Positions 24,274 through 32,499 of a stretch of DNA of 64,000 nucleotides are shown one piece after another. The notes beneath the pieces are model-generated. The model did not search any database, had not been told where the DNA came from, and worked only from the letters and a program-made list of their open reading frames with translations. Positions within the stretch are counted from its first letter, which is position 1. Every line of letters begins with the position of its first letter. Source of the stretch: JAGOEF01 sp964511665 (GTDB lineage: Bacteria; Bacteroidota; Bacteroidia; Bacteroidales; ML635J-15); contig CAZEHA010000001.1 in the NCBI GenBank assembly GCA_964511665.1, forward strand, positions 62,001 through 126,000. Direction: 5' to 3'. A program made the translations under genes and the position numbers.

Positions 24274-26382
24274 TCATTCAACAACCACCTTCCCAAAAAC
24301 ATTCGTATTTCTCATCTTTACCAAATACATCCCCGCTTCCAGCCCAAAAATACCAATCCTGTTTGTTCCAACCCCAACATTTTGCAGCCACACCAAACTG
24401 CCATTTGTTGAATAAATTTCCAATACATCATTATCAATACCTTGCGGCAATTCAACAAAAAACTCATTTGTTGCCGGGTTTGGGTAAACCTGTAGGTTTT
24501 CCTTTATGCGACTGAAGGGTTCAATTTCTTCAAAACCATAATGCAAATGCGACAGACTCAGGCTTCCGCAAAACCAGAGGTTATAGCTATTATCTTCCCG
24601 GATTGTATAAATCGCTTGTTCTACTCCACCGGGATAAACATACTCCGGCTGATCCCCTAAAATACTGACTGCGCTTTTGCGATTGCCTGCCCAAATCTTC
24701 CCGTTCCTGTCGGCATACACCGTATAATAATCGCTGTATCCGGATGAATAGGTAGAATCGTTGCAAATGAAATTCAATTCATTATTGTACATGAGTGCCA
24801 GACCGTGTCGGGTAGCAAACCAGGTGCTGTCGCCGGCAAAGGTGATATCATTAATTACTTCCGCTGTCGGAAATCCATAACTTGTATTGAGGTCTGTCCA
24901 ATTTCCTGACTGGTACCGGTATGCTTTCCCTCCAGTTACAAACCATAAATCGTTTTCGTCCCCGACAAGCAAGCGGGTTGCCCATTTTAAGCTAATATTT
25001 TCCGGTACATTCAGTTTGTTCCATTCGCTGCCACTGTATTCATACAGCCTGCTCAGCGAGTCGCTGAGCCATATTTTGTCGCCCGAAACGGCAAGGCAGT
25101 TCACTCGTCCGAGCGAATCACCGCAGAGACTGTCAATGCGATGCATCTGGTTCTGGGGGTCGATACGGTACAAGGTATCTGCACCGATCCAGATGTTCCC
25201 ATGACTGTCGATGGCCACTGCATTGGTGTTCTGATTGTAAAATCCCTCCCCGAATTTCTCAATGTTCCAAGTTTCACCATCGTAAACCGTGAGTGGTGTT
25301 TGGCTTCCTGCATAACCGTATGTATATGTGTGGTTTCCATTAAACAAAATATTTCTAGGTATACCTATGTAAGAATTAGGGAAAAAATGTTCGAAAACTC
25401 CATTGTTCAAGCGGCTAAGACCACCGAGTCGCGGATCATCGTCACTATCATTGTTGCTACAAACAACCCACAAATTTCCCTGCGTGTCGCAATCGGCGTC
25501 CATTATGAAATTGAACGGCAGTTCGTCGCTAAGGCCATATTGTTGCCAATTGTTGCCGAAGCCAACATACAACTTTGAACTCGTTGCCAATACCATATCG
25601 CCATTGGTATTTTGGCTAATTGCACAATAGGAATTGCTGGCATTGAAAACCTCATTCTGCGCTTCATTATGCCATGTGGTCCCATCAAAACGATATAAAC
25701 TATTGTAGCACCCACCGAACCATACATGGTTGTTACTGTCGAGAAACGATGAATGCCTGCAACTAACCTGAAAATTTGAATTAAGATAGTTATAAATTAC
25801 AGTATCATTGTTATTTATGGCTACCACTCCATAAGTCCAAGATGTACCTCCGTTAACAGATATTCCTATAAAAACAGTATTTGAACTGTCAACAACAATC
25901 TCGTTGGTATAGTAAATGGCAATGGTGTCGCCGAAACCGTATATTTCCGTCCAATTAATACCGTCATATTTTACGATGCGGGCAGGATTGCCCATACTAA
26001 GCCATAGACAGTTGTTGTGGTCGTAAGCCAACGACACAATTTCACCTTGAGGCAAACCATCGTCGTGTGTAAACTGCGACCATTCCTGCCCGTTGAAAAT
26101 GGCCAGACAGCCGCTTTCATTGCCTGAAACTCCGAAAACCATACGACCTAAGGTGTCTTTGGTTATTGAATATACCGAACCGGGCACATAGTGGCTTTCC
26201 ACAAAAGAGCCGTCGTTACGGAAAACGTTAATCAGGTTTGTGCAGCCTTCAAAAATCAGTGTGTCGTCGGCATATACCGAAAGCGGATACTTATATCCTC
26301 CGTAAATGTTTTCAAAATTCTGGGCAAACAACGAGAATCCGACAATACAGCCTAAGCAGACTCCAAGAATTTTATTTTTCAT
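24274..26382 (-). CDS. Secreted beta-propeller protein with type IX secretion (Por) C-terminal sorting domain
   Basis: 702 residues from ATG 26382. Signal peptide about 1-20 (KNKILGVCLGCIVGFSLFAQ). The body consists of repeated blades of the two-component-regulator-propeller kind: GLPQGEIVSLAYDHNNCLWLSMG, DCDTQGNLWVVCS, VAIDSHGNIWIGADTLYRI, LVGDENDLWFVTGG and YADRNGKIWAGN. The last 75 residues are a T9SS type A sorting domain: YPNPATNEFFVELP, then LEIYSTNGSLVW, and the closing GMYLVKMRNTNVFGKVVVE. So it is exported and probably surface-attached or released. No catalytic domain is seen; a binding or sensing role is plausible. ATG 26430 is 16 codons upstream and would weaken the signal peptide. 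Confidence 0.87.
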   Translation of the reverse strand: MKNKILGVCLGCIVGFSLFAQNFENIYGGYKYPLSVYADDTLIFEGCTNLINVFRNDGSFVESHYVPGSVYSITKDTLGRMVFGVSGNESGCLAIFNGQEWSQFTHDDGLPQGEIVSLAYDHNNCLWLSMGNPARIVKYDGINWTEIYGFGDTIAIYYTNEIVVDSSNTVFIGISVNGGTSWTYGVVAINNNDTVIYNYLNSNFQVSCRHSSFLDSNNHVWFGGCYNSLYRFDGTTWHNEAQNEVFNASNSYCAISQNTNGDMVLATSSKLYVGFGNNWQQYGLSDELPFNFIMDADCDTQGNLWVVCSNNDSDDDPRLGGLSRLNNGVFEHFFPNSYIGIPRNILFNGNHTYTYGYAGSQTPLTVYDGETWNIEKFGEGFYNQNTNAVAIDSHGNIWIGADTLYRIDPQNQMHRIDSLCGDSLGRVNCLAVSGDKIWLSDSLSRLYEYSGSEWNKLNVPENISLKWATRLLVGDENDLWFVTGGKAYRYQSGNWTDLNTSYGFPTAEVINDITFAGDSTWFATRHGLALMYNNELNFICNDSTYSSGYSDYYTVYADRNGKIWAGNRKSAVSILGDQPEYVYPGGVEQAIYTIREDNSYNLWFCGSLSLSHLHYGFEEIEPFSRIKENLQVYPNPATNEFFVELPQGIDNDVLEIYSTNGSLVWLQNVGVGTNRIGIFGLEAGMYLVKMRNTNVFGKVVVE

Positions 26383-26743
26383 AAGCTGATTCTTTAATAC
26401 CGTGTTGCGTTCCTTCACTAGCATTTTCAATGCAATTTAACAATTTTGTCAAGTTCTTTTTTATTACACTATTTTTCACGATTAAGATATGTACATTTGG
26501 TTTTCGATTATATATTTATCTCCTTAAAATGTGTAAAGCTAAGGAATATATATTGAATTGAATTGAATTGAATTGCATTACAAATACTTATTGTAAATGC
26601 AACCACATTGTAAACAGGTCGGGATAGGCTTACAAGCCCCGTGCTCTTTTTTGTTTTGTTCAATTCGATACGTATAATGTAACTTATACGCAAATCATTT
26701 GGTTATGGTTGCATCACAAAGCGGTTTTTGTTATATTTATTTC
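26383..26743. other. Intergenic, AT-rich, no gene seen
   Basis: Between the start of the propeller gene and the terminator of the GTPase gene, both on the minus strand. It holds the 5-bp microsatellite at 26552-26575 and an exact TAnnTTTG match on the plus strand (TACATTTG, near 26491-26498) with no gene behind it. Short frames have no recognisable features. Confidence 0.5.
26552..26575. repeat. 5-bp microsatellite (ATTGA)n, 4.8 copies
   Basis: ATTGA repeated without error over 24 bases. It is about 170 bases upstream of the propeller gene's start. Such tracts can change length by slippage. Confidence 0.85.
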
Positions 26744-26772
26744 AACAAAAAAGGCTTGCCGAAGCAAGCCTT
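26744..26772 (-). terminator. Intrinsic terminator with UUCG loop
   Basis: On the minus strand AAGGCTTGC-TTCG-GCAAGCCTT followed by TTTTG. A 9-bp stem with an extra-stable UUCG tetraloop, 22 bases after the GTPase stop codon. Confidence 0.85.
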
Positions 26773-26793
26773 TTAATAATTTGTGCACACTGA

Positions 26794-28137
26794 TTATTTC
26801 AGGTTGTGTTTTTTTACGAAATCGCCAAGAATTTGGTCGAGATTCGGGAAACCGATTTCCTGAAGTTCGTAACCTACTTTTACAGTGGGTTTGGTAATTT
26901 TCACAATTCTATTCAAATCGATAGGTGTGGCAATTACTACTGCATCGCAAGGTGTGTTGGCAATGGTAGCTTCGAGGTCTTTCACCTGTTGTTCGCCATA
27001 ACCCATAGCCGGAAGCAATGTTCCGATATTCGGATAAATGCGGAATGTTTCGGCCAGTTTACCAACGGCATACTGACGTGGGTCAACCAATTCGGCAGCT
27101 CCAAATTTTTGTGCGGCTACTGTTCCGGCACCAATTTTCATTTCACCATGGGTAAGTGTGGGTCCGTCTTCAACCACCAGCACTTTTTTGCCGCGGATAA
27201 GTTCGGGTTTGTCAACGGTGAGGTACGATGCACCATCAACAATAATAGCGTTTGGATTAAGCGCTGCCAGATTTGCACGAACCGTATTGATGTTTTCGAG
27301 CGATGCAGAGTCGATTTTGTTAATAACAATAACATCGGCCATGCGGGCAACTACTTCACCGGGATAATAGCTTACTTCGGCACCGGGGCGCAGGGGGTCG
27401 GCAACACCAACAAAAAGGTCGGGTTTGAAGAATGGGAAGTCGTTGTTTCCACCATCCCAGAGAACGATATCGCAACCATCGGGATCAACTTCGGCTTCGC
27501 GCAGAATGGCTTCGTAGTCAACACCGGCATAAATCACGTTACGTTTGCTAACCACATGGGGTTCGTATTCTTCCATTTCTTCGATGGTGCATTCGTGTTT
27601 TTTCAGGTCTTCGACCGTGGCAAAACGCTGCACTTTTTGTTTCACAAGGTCGCCATAAGGCATGGGGTGGCGCACTGCTACCACTTTAAGACCCATTTCA
27701 ACCAGAATTTCGATAATGCGACGCGAAGTCTGGCTCTTTCCACAACCGGTGCGGGTAGCACCAACGGCAATAACGGGTTTGTTCGATTTAATCTGTGTTT
27801 CGCGAGGCCCAATCAGCATAAAATCGGCACCGGCAGCATTCACGCGGGCACTCATATTCATAACACGGGCATAAGGCACATCGCTGTAGGCAAACACGCA
27901 TATTTCAGCCTTCAGGTCTTTGATAAGTTTTTCGAGATCGTCTTCTGCAAAAATGGGAATTCCAGCGGGATACAAGTCTCCGGCTAGTTCTTTGGGATAT
28001 TTACGACCATCGATATCAGGTATTTGGGCTGCGGTAAATGCAACAACATTATACTCGGCTTTGCCCCTGAAATAGGTATTGAAATTGTGGAAATCTCTTC
28101 CGGCAGCTCCAATAATAATAACGTTCTTCTTCGACAT
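26794..28137 (-). CDS. GTPase/ATPase of the cyclic 2,3-diphosphoglycerate synthetase family
   Basis: 447 residues, cytoplasmic. The N-terminal part begins KKNVIIIGAAGRDFHNFNTYFRG, a Rossmann-like start typical of this family. A P-loop follows at 126-135, GATRTGCGKS, then AVRHPMPYGDLVKQKVQRF, DGGNNDFPFFKPDLFVGVADPLRPG and VIVINKIDSA, a G4-like NKxD. In methanogenic archaea relatives make cyclic 2,3-diphosphoglycerate from 2,3-diphosphoglycerate and ATP (established there). Whether the bacterial homologues do the same is, to my knowledge, unproven. No glycolytic or compatible-solute gene is adjacent. It has its own promoter and terminator. Confidence 0.85.
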   Translation of the reverse strand: MSKKNVIIIGAAGRDFHNFNTYFRGKAEYNVVAFTAAQIPDIDGRKYPKELAGDLYPAGIPIFAEDDLEKLIKDLKAEICVFAYSDVPYARVMNMSARVNAAGADFMLIGPRETQIKSNKPVIAVGATRTGCGKSQTSRRIIEILVEMGLKVVAVRHPMPYGDLVKQKVQRFATVEDLKKHECTIEEMEEYEPHVVSKRNVIYAGVDYEAILREAEVDPDGCDIVLWDGGNNDFPFFKPDLFVGVADPLRPGAEVSYYPGEVVARMADVIVINKIDSASLENINTVRANLAALNPNAIIVDGASYLTVDKPELIRGKKVLVVEDGPTLTHGEMKIGAGTVAAQKFGAAELVDPRQYAVGKLAETFRIYPNIGTLLPAMGYGEQQVKDLEATIANTPCDAVVIATPIDLNRIVKITKPTVKVGYELQEIGFPNLDQILGDFVKKHNLK

Positions 28138-28194
28138 AACTTTTAATTTATTTTAGGTTTAACAATAGTGCGATTGCTGCGCTTTGCAGGATTG

Positions 28195-28226
28195 CAAATA
28201 TAATCGTACAAAACCAGCAAATGAAA
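28195..28226 (-). promoter_or_regulatory. Putative promoter of the cyclic-2,3-DPG-synthetase-like gene
   Basis: On the minus strand TTTC (28226-28223), 20 bases, then TATATTTG (28202-28195), an exact -7 match. Leader about 50-55 bases. Confidence 0.55.
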
Positions 28227-28308
28227 TATTTACAGAAATAATTGTTTTACAAGCCTTGGTATTAGTGCTAAAACAAACTATAAGCATTGGGAGTACAAGC
28301 TTATGAAT

Positions 28309-28332
28309 AAAACATGTTAAGAAACATGTTTT
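28309..28332 (-). terminator. Perfect 10-bp hairpin at the end of the thioesterase gene
   Basis: AAAACATGTT (28309-28318) and AACATGTTTT (28323-28332) pair perfectly around AAGA, overlapping the thioesterase stop codon. The T-run is inside the stem, so it is a weak terminator candidate; each arm also contains the palindrome ACATGT. Confidence 0.45.
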
Positions 28333-28714
28333 AGTTGAGTTTCGCCATAAATTTCGCTGTGTCGATAATAAACCTTTCGTGAAAGCCCTTGCCAATACGT
28401 CCATTGTGGTCGTTTGCTTCTACCTCAAAAACAAGTTTACGGCCCTGAACTTCAATTAGTTCACTCTTGCAAGTTACTGTGGCACCAATTGGAGTTGCCT
28501 TTTCGTGGCTAACATTAATTGCCACACCAACAGTTCCAAAACCCGAAGGCAATTTATCGGCTACTGCCAGCATGCAGGTTTTTTCGATAAACGCCACCAT
28601 TGCGGGCGTGGCAAAAACCTCAACAAGCCCTGAACCATACTTTGCCGCCGACTCGTGTGGCTCAACCGTTTTACTCAGATTCAGGGTGCTACCCTTTAAA
28701 TAATCGTAATCCAT
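28331..28714 (-). CDS. FlK-like hot-dog thioesterase
   Basis: 127 residues, a single hot-dog fold with no signal peptide. The sequence VFATPAMVAFIEKTC and TVGVAINVSHEKATPIG is the pattern of fluoroacetyl-CoA thioesterase (FlK) relatives. The expected triad is T36, E44 and H70; the spacing (8 and 26 residues) equals that of T42, E50, H76 in FlK. Most FlK relatives do not handle fluoroacetyl-CoA, so an acyl-CoA thioesterase of unknown specificity is the safe call. It starts 1 base after the OsmC stop, so the two form an operon. Confidence 0.85.
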   Translation of the reverse strand: MDYDYLKGSTLNLSKTVEPHESAAKYGSGLVEVFATPAMVAFIEKTCMLAVADKLPSGFGTVGVAINVSHEKATPIGATVTCKSELIEVQGRKLVFEVEANDHNGRIGKGFHERFIIDTAKFMAKLN

Positions 28715-28715
28715 G

Positions 28716-29126
28716 TCAATCGAAAATTAAACGAACATCTTGCACTATATCGGGGTGTAAACTTAAAGCAACGGGACAAAGAGGAGGGACAGCCGCAAGC
28801 ATTTTTTTCTGCTTTTCCGAGAGTTCACAAGCCCTTAGATCGACCGAAATAATAACCCGGGCAATACGTCGCGGTGGTTTGTCGGTCATAATTTTTTCTA
28901 CATCGGCGGTAGCAGCGTCAATCGAAAAACCATGTTCCTGAGCCACTATGCCCATAATGGTGAGCATGCAGTCGCACAAGGCAGTAGCTACCAAATCGGT
29001 GGGTGAAAATTTTTCGCCTTTTCCCTTGTTATCAACCGGGGCATCGGTCAACAGCAGGGTGCCCGATGGCAGGTGAATATTCTCGGTGCGCAGCATTCCG
29101 AGGTAACGTGTTTTAATCTTTGTCAT
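28716..29126 (-). CDS. OsmC/Ohr-family peroxide-reducing protein
   Basis: 136 residues from ATG 29126 (MTKIKTRYLGMLRTENIHLPSG). OsmC-family proteins reduce organic peroxides with a pair of cysteines; here C51 (in TALCDCMLTIMG) and C117 (in PLCPVALSLHPD) fit. KFSPTDLVATAL is also typical. The YhfA/OsmC-like subgroup with CDCMLTIMG is likely. The frame is open upstream to 29306, but that part has no similarity and would overlap the divergent SET gene; ATG 29126 is chosen. It is in an operon with the FlK-like thioesterase. Confidence 0.9.
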   Translation of the reverse strand: MTKIKTRYLGMLRTENIHLPSGTLLLTDAPVDNKGKGEKFSPTDLVATALCDCMLTIMGIVAQEHGFSIDAATADVEKIMTDKPPRRIARVIISVDLRACELSEKQKKMLAAVPPLCPVALSLHPDIVQDVRLIFD

Positions 29127-29268
29127 GTTTCTATTATTTGGCAATAAAATTAATAAACTAAACAGCAATAGAATATATTTTTTTGAAGAAAATGTTTCAG
29201 CCGGTGTACATCGTAAATAAATCATGTTTAATTTTGTTTTTTCCAAATCGTTTTCACAATATCTGGCC

Positions 29269-29877
29269 ATGATACACCCCGACACCGAGCTAAAATGGAT
29301 TAGCAATGAAGTAGGCTATGGCATTGTTGCCAAAAGCTTTTTACCTAAGGGTACCATAACTTGGGTTCAAGATGAACTCGACAGGGTTTTTACCCCAATG
29401 GAGATTGTAAAACTCAATAATATTTACAAAGAGGTGCTGTTTAAGTACTGCTTCAGGAACAACAAAGGCGATTATGTGTTGTGTTGGGATATTGCACGCT
29501 ACACCAACCACAGTTTTCATTCGAACTGCATGACCACAGCCTACGATTTCGAGATAGCCATACGCGATATTTACCCGGGCGAGGAACTCACCGACGATTA
29601 CGGGTATCTGAATTTACCACGCCCCTTTCGGGCAAGGCCCGAAGGAACCCGTCGCAAAGTGGTACATGCCGATGATGTAGTAAAATACCATAAGCAATGG
29701 GACAAAATATTGAAATCGTGCTTTCGCGATATTCTGGTTGTTAATCAGGCACTGCAAGGCCTCATCAGCAACGATTTATGGGCAAAAATCAACCGCATTG
29801 CAACGGGTATCGAGGAAATGGACAGTATAATAACATGCTATTACAACGAAAGCCATAACTCGCTAAATTACAACTGA
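29269..29877 (+). CDS. SET-domain protein (lysine methyltransferase-like)
   Basis: 202 residues from ATG 29269; ATG 29224 is an alternative with 15 more residues. The SET pattern is complete: the SAM-binding G-x-G in NEVGYGIVAKSFLPKGTI (residues 13-30), YTNHSFHSNC at 78-87 (family: R-F-x-N-H-S-x-x-P-N-C) and GEELTDDYG at 104-112 (family: G-E-E-L-x-x-D-Y). The catalytic tyrosine would be Y111. No signal peptide. Bacterial SET proteins methylate lysines of histone-like, ribosomal or other proteins in the few cases studied; the substrate here is unknown. It diverges from the OsmC operon and converges with a phosphoesterase gene with one base between stops. Confidence 0.88.
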   Translation: MIHPDTELKWISNEVGYGIVAKSFLPKGTITWVQDELDRVFTPMEIVKLNNIYKEVLFKYCFRNNKGDYVLCWDIARYTNHSFHSNCMTTAYDFEIAIRDIYPGEELTDDYGYLNLPRPFRARPEGTRRKVVHADDVVKYHKQWDKILKSCFRDILVVNQALQGLISNDLWAKINRIATGIEEMDSIITCYYNESHNSLNYN

Positions 29878-29878
29878 T

Positions 29879-30724
29879 TTAATTCAATTCGATAAACGAA
29901 TAACCAAGCTCATCTTTCATTTCGACAAGTAAATATGCCGCTTTACTATTATAATCGGCCATGGCATCGGGACACAAATACACCGTATTACCCAACACAT
30001 CTTCCATACGCTTGTGATTGTGCCCCGACACTACCATATTTACATTATGTTCAGCAAACAGGCTCATCAATTCGTACAATTCTACGGGCAAGGGACTTGT
30101 TGACGTGCTGAATCGGGTTCTAAAAAAGTTGACATGATGCACCACAATGCAATGCCTGTACTGATTTCGTTGTTGTTGCAACACATTGCTCAACCAATCG
30201 AGCTGCAGGTTTCCGAGAGTTCCGCTGCCCGAATCGAGCACAATAATCAGGTCGCAACTTTCGGTTGTTTCGATGCGGATGGTGTACACACCGGTACCAA
30301 AGTTTTTTTTGAAGTGCGTCCAACCATCGAAATACAATTCGTGATTGCCTACCGAATGAAAAACAGGAACCATGCAAACACGCTGAAGAATTGATGAAAA
30401 CTTATCGTAATCGGCCTCCTTTCCGCTAAGCATGTCGCCGGCAAAAACCAGTGCCAGTGGCAAATCATCGTTTGCTATGCCAAGTAGCGTGATTAAGTTT
30501 GCTGTATCGCCCAAATGTGCATCGGCGGCAAACATCAACCTATAATTATCCGCATCACAATGCAACACAAAAGGCATGTGTGCGGCATTCCATTCCATCG
30601 ATTCAGAAAATCGACTGTTCACCGGATCGGTAGAATAGAGCAATCCGGTTGGATCAACATCGCATGATACCGAAGCAAGCAACAGCAATATTGCTGTTAG
30701 CATTATGTAGAGCTTGTTTGCCAT
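29879..30724 (-). CDS. Metallophosphoesterase lipoprotein
   Basis: 281 residues. Lipoprotein signal MANKLYIMLTAILLLLASVSC, so membrane-anchored outside the cytoplasm. The five calcineurin-like metal motifs are present: FAADAHLGD (D-x-H), FAGDML (G-D), GNHELY (GNH-E), VVHHVNF (H) and SGHNHKR (G-H-x-H). The substrate is not inferable; relatives include phosphodiesterases and phosphatases. Its start overlaps the end of the upstream outer-membrane gene by 22 bases, implying coupled translation. Confidence 0.88.
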   Translation of the reverse strand: MANKLYIMLTAILLLLASVSCDVDPTGLLYSTDPVNSRFSESMEWNAAHMPFVLHCDADNYRLMFAADAHLGDTANLITLLGIANDDLPLALVFAGDMLSGKEADYDKFSSILQRVCMVPVFHSVGNHELYFDGWTHFKKNFGTGVYTIRIETTESCDLIIVLDSGSGTLGNLQLDWLSNVLQQQRNQYRHCIVVHHVNFFRTRFSTSTSPLPVELYELMSLFAEHNVNMVVSGHNHKRMEDVLGNTVYLCPDAMADYNSKAAYLLVEMKDELGYSFIELN

Positions 30725-31452
30725 ATCAATCCAAATCGGGTAAAAACACCAAAATAATTAACCCTAATATTAAACAATCCTGCACGTTGATACCATATTT
30801 CACTAAACAACCTGATCCGGCTTTGAGTATCAAAATACAAGCCCATGGCCGGCAAAGGATTGGTTTCTTGTTGAATAAGAAACCTATCGAAATTTCTTAC
30901 ACTTACCCAAATATTCCACTGAGATTCCGGCTTTATAAGCAGGTAGGTGCATGAATACATCAGATTGCGATATTCCACAATTTTTTGATGCAAATTCTCA
31001 TTGTCGGAAAAATTGGACAATGCAAACCGGCTAAGTTGAAATACGCGGGTATTGTTGCCTATTTGAAAAATCCAGCGGTTCTTTTCCCAGGTCATCAGCA
31101 CAACATATTGCAACTCGTTTACATATCGGGTGGGATGGCTTTGCAGATAAGCAAACCCCAATGTAAGAGGCGCTTTCAGCAATAACAGTTCATAGGCCAT
31201 GCCCGCATTAAGAGCCGATAAGCCAGTGGTTTGAGTACCAAGCAGAAATTCGAGACTCAGGCTTACCGAAAAATTGTTGTAGTTGAACCGACTCGAAGAA
31301 ACCGGCTTTACAAAAACCGATTGCGATACATAATTCTTGCCTATGTCGATGTAGTTGGTCTGACTAAACTGCGAATACAGCGAAAAGGGGGTCAGCAATG
31401 CCCCCAAAAGCAGACTCCTCAACGCCAATATATGAGATCGTGTTGTTTTCAT
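30703..31452 (-). CDS. Putative outer-membrane beta-barrel protein, family unknown
   Basis: 249 residues with a signal peptide (RSLLLGALLTPFSLYSQ). The mature part is made of alternating amphipathic strands ending in aromatic residues: FNYNNFSVSLSLEFLLG, LTLGFAYLQSHPTRYV, LQYVVLMTWEKNRWIFQIG, SQWNIWVSVRNF, RIRLFSEIWYQRAG and NIRVNYFGVFTRFGLIWQ. This suggests a small beta-barrel of 10-12 strands, but I recognise no family. It resembles PorP/SprF-type accessory proteins in outline only. It has a strong promoter 8 bases ahead of its ATG and overlaps the downstream phosphoesterase gene. Confidence 0.65.
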   Translation of the reverse strand: MKTTRSHILALRSLLLGALLTPFSLYSQFSQTNYIDIGKNYVSQSVFVKPVSSSRFNYNNFSVSLSLEFLLGTQTTGLSALNAGMAYELLLLKAPLTLGFAYLQSHPTRYVNELQYVVLMTWEKNRWIFQIGNNTRVFQLSRFALSNFSDNENLHQKIVEYRNLMYSCTYLLIKPESQWNIWVSVRNFDRFLIQQETNPLPAMGLYFDTQSRIRLFSEIWYQRAGLFNIRVNYFGVFTRFGLIWQTSST

Positions 31453-31460
31453 GGTTTATG

Positions 31461-31491
31461 CAAAAATAACAATCGCCTGCAATTACTGCAA
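31461..31491 (-). promoter_or_regulatory. Promoter of the outer-membrane protein/phosphoesterase pair, with overlapping inverted repeat
   Basis: On the minus strand TTG (31491-31489), exactly 20 bases, then TATTTTTG (31468-31461). The ATG is 8 bases further, so the mRNA should be nearly leaderless. A perfect inverted repeat, ACTGCA-ACAG-TGCAGT (31485-31500), covers the -33 box and could be an operator. Confidence 0.7.
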
Positions 31492-31524
31492 CAGTGCAGT
31501 ATAACATTTTGCAAACATAAAGTA

Positions 31525-32499
31525 TTACAAAATATCAGCCCCGTGAAAAATCAGGTAGCTTACCGCCAAGGTGTAAACTATCGAAATGAAAATCAGGCTT
31601 ATGGTGTCGATTTTTTGCGATATTTTAATAGATTTTTCGGTTTGCTTTTCGAAAATTTTTAACGAGAATATTGAGATAATAATAATGATTAAAATAAAAA
31701 TATAGGTCAGATTGTGAATACTGTCGAGCATGGTGACTGCATTGGTGCTTGGAACAATGCCTTCGATAATATATTTGTTACCTATAGCAGCAAACAAGCC
31801 GCCCACACATAAACCAAAACGCGGGTCAACATTGGTAGGTTTTATTAGAAATACCAGACAAGAGATAAAGAATGCCACCAGCACACCCGTAATCAGTTTG
31901 AATAAAGTAAGCCAGGAACTTTTCCGCAACAACTCAATTTGAACTTTTATTGCAGGGTATGCGCTTTGCCCTTCCAGTTCCTGATCTCCATAGGTGGTTT
32001 GATACACGGTAATTTCTTCATGAAAAGATGTGCCAGTAATTGTCCACTCGTCTAATGCAAAGCCGGGGTCAATTTTAGAATTCTCTAAGTCGGGAACAAA
32101 CACCATGGTGCTGGTATCCCAATCGGCCGATTCCACATAGAAACACAGCGATTGTGTGTCGAATGGATATTTGGTGAGATCCCAGTCTTTGCGCAATTCT
32201 GCATGAACCTTCATGCTTAACCATTGCAAGCCTGCTGTTTCGTCGAGAATTACGTTGCTTAATTGAAAGTCTTTCGATGGTTTTATTTCGATGGCACCAT
32301 CGAAATCGAGATCGGGGTTTTCGTAAAGAAGCCAAAGCCAGAAGTCGATGTTGTAGCTTTTTTCGTAAAAATCGAAATCGTATAATGAATTAATAAAACT
32401 TCCTACTTTCACTGTGTCTTTTTGTGCCTGCAGGCTATAACTTGATGCCAAGGCTACGATCCCAGCAAGAATCGAAATACATACGGTGTTTTTTGCCAT
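31525..32499 (-). CDS. Pentameric ligand-gated ion channel homologue (Cys-loop receptor superfamily)
   Basis: 324 residues, the length of GLIC and ELIC. Signal peptide 1-25 (ends SYSLQAQ). The extracellular beta-sandwich includes a Y-x-I-x-F-x-L strand (YNIDFWLWLLYE), and the signature loop is WDLTKYPFDTQSLCF with YPFD at 111-114. Eukaryotic receptors have cysteines flanking this loop; here, as in known bacterial members, they are absent. Four membrane segments follow: about 197-218, 226-244 (pore helix, DPRFGLCVGGLFAAIGNKYI), 263-283 and 299-318. The protein should form a pentamer in the inner membrane with its ligand domain in the periplasm. It overlaps the upstream acetyltransferase gene by 46 bases in another frame. 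Ligand and ion selectivity unknown. Confidence 0.9.
   Translation of the reverse strand: MAKNTVCISILAGIVALASSYSLQAQKDTVKVGSFINSLYDFDFYEKSYNIDFWLWLLYENPDLDFDGAIEIKPSKDFQLSNVILDETAGLQWLSMKVHAELRKDWDLTKYPFDTQSLCFYVESADWDTSTMVFVPDLENSKIDPGFALDEWTITGTSFHEEITVYQTTYGDQELEGQSAYPAIKVQIELLRKSSWLTLFKLITGVLVAFFISCLVFLIKPTNVDPRFGLCVGGLFAAIGNKYIIEGIVPSTNAVTMLDSIHNLTYIFILIIIIISIFSLKIFEKQTEKSIKISQKIDTISLIFISIVYTLAVSYLIFHGADIL

Noticed and set aside
26552..26575. CRISPR-like repetition
   Set aside because: A 5-bp microsatellite without spacers, and no cas genes in the window.
26806..27987. Long plus-strand open frame (393 codons) opposite the GTPase gene
   Set aside because: It mirrors codon bias on the other strand and shows no family pattern; the sense gene has clear motifs.
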